Virus record (IMG/VR): IMGVR_UViG_3300027506_000005
Location: 1-43,130 of that record
Reading direction: 5' to 3' (one strand)
DNA length: 43,130 bases
Source: a virus
Positions 39,458 through 43,130 of this stretch are shown here, in pieces. Within the stretch, counting starts at the first letter, position 1. The number at the start of each line of letters is the position of its first letter. Made by a program: the position numbers and the translations under genes. Below the pieces are notes generated by a model. That model had not been told where the DNA came from. It saw nothing but the letters and a program-made list of their open reading frames with translations, and made no database searches.

Positions 39458-41652
39458 TATAAATCCTCCGGACTTGGTTCAGAAAATTCTGCGGAAAAAA
39501 TTGCATCACCGTTTGCTGGGTACTGTACTCGTCTTTGATCTTTTTCATAAAGAACCGTCCATCTTCCACGAACTTCATCATAGTAAACTTTGTTTGTGAA
39601 ACCGTCTTCGGTTTCGACTAATATTTCTTCATTTTTATTATTGATGACTTCGCTGTTCAAGTAATTATCAGAAATATCACCGTATGGATCTTCTGCGATA
39701 TCTTCTATCTCACGTTTCTTTGATAGATAGGCATCAACATCAAATCCTGGACCATTCACTTCAGATCCACCTACAAATTCACCAGTAGATTGTAAAATTA
39801 ATAAATCTTCTCCGATATAAATCCCGCCAGGACTATGCCTCATCATAACGTCTGCAATCATATCAAACGATTTCCATTGCTCAGCAGTTATGCTTTTTGA
39901 AGATAATCTATTATATTCTGCAAACGCATATTGACTAAATCGTGAGTAAGAACCTTCTTCGTTTCCAAGTAACCCTGCATCAAAGGTAACTATCACTGCT
40001 TCAAAGTTAGTGTTTTTTAATTTTGACTGACCAGTAAATCCACCTGCTAATAAAGCACCTTTAGCATTTTGTCTATTCGGCGAAATCTTTTGATTGATAG
40101 GTTGCACCCTTTGAACCGTACCATCTTTATTTATCCAATAATGACATTTCCAAAAATTATTTTTATCTTCAGCGAATTGACCTTCTTGTTCTTTTTGAAA
40201 TGCAGTCCACTTTGGATTATATTGATCTGGCGTTGCAAATTCACTTTCTTGCGTCAATGTCCAGTTTACAATTAGATTCTTAATAACCCTAGATGAAGAT
40301 TTAATTTCTAATTCTAATTCTTTTTTAGAATTTACTATTTCATAAGTAAGGTCGGCGAGAGTAATCGCTTCTTGCGTCTTACCAACTTCAAAGACTGGTG
40401 TAGTGGGTTCTTCTACTATGACTTTAGAACCTTTGTTTACTGTTTTTGCAAGTTGAGTATCACCAGTTTCCGTTACGATATTAGGAGCAGGAAGTTTAGT
40501 TACTGGATCAATTCCTCCTATAACACTTTCTTGTATTTTACCAAGTTCAGAAAACGAACCGACCCCAGCAACTGCTCCTGCTACAGATGCAAGAATATTA
40601 CCGAAGTCTACACCCAAAGACCCGAAAGGATTTCCTGCTGCGAATGCGTTCGCCCCATTAGAAAATGCTTCCACAGCACCTCCGATACTCGATGCGACAC
40701 TTTTAAATGGATTCTTACCGACTTTCGCTTGAAGTGAAGTCAATGGATTAGGAAGACCCCCTAGATCAGGAATGTTAGCACCTTGAGACCCTATAGGATT
40801 TCCTAGATCTCTAAACTGCGCAGTAGAAAACTCTTTCGCTTTCGCTGTTGCTTGTTGCGCTGCAGGTACAGCAGTTGCTACTTTAGAAATATCGCCATCA
40901 ACTTTAGTATTGAATTCAGTGATTTCTTCATTAGTTAAACCGATATCCCGCATTTTCTGCTGTAAAAATGGACTGTTCTTTACGTCTTGTGATTTATTCA
41001 CTACATCTTGAACATCATTGTTTTTTATATCATATTGCGCAGCGATTGCAGGATCTTCTAAAGTATTTTTAATTCCTTTTGGACTAGCAGAGGAAATAAC
41101 TTTATTGAGTTTGGTACTCGTTGAAGTGACTTGTCCTGTTAAGGTATCAACGTTTGTTTTAACCGAAGGTGTATTGGTAACTGTAACGTCAGGAACATTT
41201 GCAGTCATTTCTGATATCGCTGGATCAGGTTTATTGATCATTGCAGTTTTTGGTTTTGTTGACTCAGTAAGCGATTTAAATCCAGCATTCTCCTCGCCCA
41301 AAGTTTCTGAGTTCGGTGAAGTATTTAATGCTGCTTCTTCTGCTGCGAGAAGTTTATTAACTTTTTCGGCACGTGCTCTAGCAGCAGGTGCTGATGAACC
41401 CTTCGCCTTAGAGTCAAGAGTTTGACTTTCGATTTTTTTTGCTTTAGCATTAGTTTGTTCTAGACGAGTGTTTCTTACGAGATTTAAGTATCTCCGTGCT
41501 TTTGCTTCGATATCTTCGAGTTTTGCCAAGCGTTCAGGATCTACGCCAAAACGTTTATTTTGTTTCCTAAGAGAACTTCTTTCTCGCCTTAGTGCTGTGC
41601 GTTCTGCTCGACTTAAATAATCGGGATGATTTACATCAAGTGTATTGGGCAT
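39457..41652 (-). CDS. Baseplate hub-region protein with amidase-like domain
   Basis: A 731-residue protein between lysozyme and needle genes. Residues 1-115 are charged and helical with coiled-coil character (RAERTALRRERSSLRKQNKR). Residues 115-430 are a low-complexity Ala/Ser/Thr/Asn-rich linker with a Gly/Ala-rich hydrophobic stretch at about 345-365. Residues about 440-625 resemble an amidase_2/PGRP fold: VIKNLIVNWTLTQ takes the place of the (V/I)xxHHT strand, WKCHYWINKDGTVQRVQP matches YHYVIDRDGT..R, and NFEAVIVTFDAGLL matches the SIGIxL strand. The first zinc His is replaced by Asn. The C-terminus (EEILVETEDGFTNKVYYDEV) is beta-rich. It overlaps both neighbours as TAATG. Enzymatic activity is uncertain. 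Confidence 0.75.
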   Translation of the reverse strand: MPNTLDVNHPDYLSRAERTALRRERSSLRKQNKRFGVDPERLAKLEDIEAKARRYLNLVRNTRLEQTNAKAKKIESQTLDSKAKGSSAPAARARAEKVNKLLAAEEAALNTSPNSETLGEENAGFKSLTESTKPKTAMINKPDPAISEMTANVPDVTVTNTPSVKTNVDTLTGQVTSTSTKLNKVISSASPKGIKNTLEDPAIAAQYDIKNNDVQDVVNKSQDVKNSPFLQQKMRDIGLTNEEITEFNTKVDGDISKVATAVPAAQQATAKAKEFSTAQFRDLGNPIGSQGANIPDLGGLPNPLTSLQAKVGKNPFKSVASSIGGAVEAFSNGANAFAAGNPFGSLGVDFGNILASVAGAVAGVGSFSELGKIQESVIGGIDPVTKLPAPNIVTETGDTQLAKTVNKGSKVIVEEPTTPVFEVGKTQEAITLADLTYEIVNSKKELELEIKSSSRVIKNLIVNWTLTQESEFATPDQYNPKWTAFQKEQEGQFAEDKNNFWKCHYWINKDGTVQRVQPINQKISPNRQNAKGALLAGGFTGQSKLKNTNFEAVIVTFDAGLLGNEEGSYSRFSQYAFAEYNRLSSKSITAEQWKSFDMIADVMMRHSPGGIYIGEDLLILQSTGEFVGGSEVNGPGFDVDAYLSKKREIEDIAEDPYGDISDNYLNSEVINNKNEEILVETEDGFTNKVYYDEVRGRWTVLYEKDQRRVQYPANGDAIFSAEFSEPSPEDL

Positions 41653-42617
41653 TATTGAAACTTCCTATAGATTTCTTCAGCAAAGGCGATACGTTCTTCT
41701 TCACCTAGTCGCTTGTAATTACCGTCTTCGCCTTTGATCTTCAGGTTCTCAGGAGTGCCTCCTTCGATTATCGTCCCTCGCTTAGTTTGATATCCTGGTC
41801 TTTCAAATTTTCTCATGAATATCTTTGCTGCTTCGGCAGGAGTTTTTGATCTCTTGAGTTCAGCATAACCGAGATATGGCAACGAAGTTAATTCTTTTCT
41901 AGTCCATAACAACTGAGCATATAAACTTGTGTATGTTAAGTTAAGTGAAGACGCGAAGTCTTGTAATGCGCCAAGTCTATTACCTGCTGCTGGTGCAGGA
42001 TTCCACTGAGCGATACCGAATGAATTTTCTCCTGCAATACCAGATAATGCAGTTGGGTTTATATCACCGCCATTAGCATTAGCACCAGATTCTTCACAAA
42101 AATTTCCTATTACACCTGCTGCCGCCATAGGTGATAAACCACACCCTTCTTTTGTAATCAAGAAATTAAATGCCCTCTCAATATTTGTTTCTCCCACTAG
42201 GTTTGCTTCGTCAACAATCTGAGGTGGTTGCAAGTTTTTATTTATAGCAGGATCTTGATGAGGCGGTATTTTAGGTTGGAAGGCACTTCCTCTAGTCGCC
42301 CTTATTGATGCTTCATATTTAGGCATTGAACCTAGAATCATAGGTAACTGTGAATGCGTACCGTCAAGGAAAATACCATATACTTGCGCTTGTTCTTTGA
42401 TACCTGTACTTGCGCCAAGACCAGAACTACCACCTTCTGTAACAGGAACAACTATCGTCGCCCACGGCAAGTCTCCATCAGGTATTTCATTATTGTCATG
42501 AACACCAACGATTCTTACTTTTACTCTACCCATTTCAAGAGGATCGTTAATGTTGATAACTCTACCAACAAACCAACGAGTTGTATCCCCATAGAACTCT
42601 TTATTACTTGGAATCAT
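41652..42617 (-). CDS. 5: gp5-like hub protein: OB fold plus phage tail lysozyme
   Basis: A 321-residue protein. Residues 14-100 (RWFVGRVININDPLEMGRVK, then DLPWATIVVPV and VYGIFLDGTHSQLPMILGSM) form the gp5 N-terminal OB fold that binds the hub. Residues about 145-275 (ERAFNFLITKEGCGLSP, then AAAGVIGNFCEES, SFGIAQWN and PAEAAKIFMRKFERPG) match the phage tail lysozyme type, with Glu in NFCEES (175/176) as the likely catalytic acid. It cuts peptidoglycan during penetration. Unlike T4 gp5 it lacks the needle, which is in a separate gene. The start overlaps the upstream stop as ATGA. Confidence 0.9.
   Translation of the reverse strand: MIPSNKEFYGDTTRWFVGRVININDPLEMGRVKVRIVGVHDNNEIPDGDLPWATIVVPVTEGGSSGLGASTGIKEQAQVYGIFLDGTHSQLPMILGSMPKYEASIRATRGSAFQPKIPPHQDPAINKNLQPPQIVDEANLVGETNIERAFNFLITKEGCGLSPMAAAGVIGNFCEESGANANGGDINPTALSGIAGENSFGIAQWNPAPAAGNRLGALQDFASSLNLTYTSLYAQLLWTRKELTSLPYLGYAELKRSKTPAEAAKIFMRKFERPGYQTKRGTIIEGGTPENLKIKGEDGNYKRLGEEERIAFAEEIYRKFQ
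42239..42246 (-). promoter_or_regulatory. Possible in-gene late promoter within the gp5-like gene
   Basis: An exact minus-strand TATAAATA inside the gp5-like coding region (AINKN codons), nearly 600 bases before the next start. It falls at the linker between the OB fold and the lysozyme domain. It is probably coincidental. Confidence 0.2.
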
Positions 42618-43130
42618 ATCAGTGCTGCCTCACTTGTGAAACTCTTTAACTTTGCGCATGTAAGATGAATATCATATCTCTCAGTGCTGAAAACATGTTT
42701 CGCTGCATACACAACATAATCACCAGAACGTTTGGTATCAAAATTGTTTGTTCCTTTATCATCGGCAGGTTTGTTTGCCATGAAATAAATTCTTACAGTA
42801 TTACCGATTGTCATATTAGTATTAGGTTTTAGAAACCCTACACCAGAAACTCTGATTGTAATAGGTGCTTTGAGTAGATGCGATTTGAGAGCAGACCCTA
42901 CAATCTTTTTAGCATGATCCGATCCTTCTTTTTCTTCACCATATGACTTGAATGAGTTTATCCCTTGATTGTAAACTCCTGCGCTTGATATCTGCGTTAT
43001 CGTTTTAGATGACTGCTCATTAAGTATGTCACCGTCAATTTCAAACTCCGCGAAATCATATTTTTTATCATGTGTGTAGGCATTAGATTCACCATAATTA
43101 AATTTTACTTTCTTGGTGTTGTTTAATTCT
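42614..43130 (-). CDS. Baseplate hub protein (gp27/gpD-like), C-terminal part
   Basis: The reading frame is open to the right edge, so the start is missing; 171 residues are visible. The segment KAPITIRVSGVGFLKPNTNM, then TIGNTVRIYFMANKPADD, is followed by KRSGDYVVYAAKHVFSTERY, ending DIHLTCAKLKSF. This 'PG..V.I......SGDYLV....H.F....Y.T.L.L.K' pattern is typical of gpD/gp27-type hub proteins at their C-terminus. Its place directly before the OB-fold/lysozyme gene, with a four-base ATGA overlap, fits gp27. An internal Met at 42814 is not the start because coding continues upstream without a stop. Confidence 0.7.
   Translation of the reverse strand, partial: ELNNTKKVKFNYGESNAYTHDKKYDFAEFEIDGDILNEQSSKTITQISSAGVYNQGINSFKSYGEEKEGSDHAKKIVGSALKSHLLKAPITIRVSGVGFLKPNTNMTIGNTVRIYFMANKPADDKGTNNFDTKRSGDYVVYAAKHVFSTERYDIHLTCAKLKSFTSEAALI

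Noticed and set aside
40372-41425. Long plus-strand ORFs opposite the 731-residue gene, and similar antisense ORFs elsewhere
   Set aside because: They lack Shine-Dalgarno sequences and family-like patterns, and lie opposite well-supported minus-strand genes.
1-43130. tRNA genes and attachment sites
   Set aside because: Intergenic space is at most about 80 bases and no cloverleaf or att-like direct repeat was recognised by eye; a tRNAscan-SE run would settle it.
1-43130. Assigning the phage to a specific host
   Set aside because: The structural genes are shared by cyanophages, pelagiphages, roseophages and others, and no host-specific metabolic gene is in the window.

Overview
The window is about 43 kb of the late structural region of a T4-like contractile-tailed phage (Straboviridae/Kyanoviridae-like, 'exo-T-even'). 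T4 gene order is kept on the minus strand: baseplate hub, gp5-type lysozyme and needle, gp25, gp6, a gp7-like protein, gp8, then gp13-gp14-gp15-(small ORF)-gp16-gp17-gp18 and the first codons of a gp19-like tail tube gene. Eight or nine exact TATAAATA sequences, the T4 gp55-dependent late promoter core, all lie on the minus strand. The AT-rich composition, the DUF4815-type giant baseplate protein, a twitch-type radical SAM protein, many LamG/Mtd_N-like fibre proteins and pervasive 'DSAYV' repeats point to a marine phage. No photosynthesis gene or other host marker is visible, so the host (cyanobacterium, SAR11, roseobacter or other) cannot be settled from this window.

Layout, in the direction of minus-strand transcription (high to low coordinates). 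43130-37481: hub fragment, OB-fold plus tail lysozyme, a large amidase-like protein, and a beta-helix needle protein. 37448-31684: gp25, gp6, a short gp7-like protein, a protein with a gp10-like N-terminal module, and gp8. 31673-23286: a 1,693-residue DUF4815-like protein, a small coiled coil, two paralogous DS-rich proteins, a structural candidate and an unknown. 19514-6917: a methyltransferase-like gene, then a run of tail-fibre/adhesin-like genes. 6863-1: gp13, gp14, gp15, a 110-residue protein, gp16, gp17, gp18 and the gp19 start. Genes are packed with TAATG or ATGA overlaps or gaps of a few bases; no gap exceeds about 80 bases.

The one interruption is a plus-strand island, 19513-23356, of five overlapping genes: two paralogous DXD glycosyltransferases, a twitch-type radical SAM protein, a small kinase-like protein and a third DXD glycosyltransferase. 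Its first start codon overlaps the divergent methyltransferase start, and its last gene runs 71 bp into the convergent neighbour. I found no exact late promoter on its strand. It looks like a surface-glycan or virion-modification cassette inserted between baseplate and fibre genes, and it is the best candidate here for an undescribed system.

The second striking feature is a short protein repeat, hydrophobic-x-DS(A/D)Y(V/I)xxRQ. It is densest in the 1,160-residue fibre, with looser DS-rich forms in at least eight other virion proteins. Copies use different serine codons, which suggests selection at the protein level. The gp5 functions are also spread over three adjacent genes, and gp7 is reduced to about the C-terminal third of the T4 protein.
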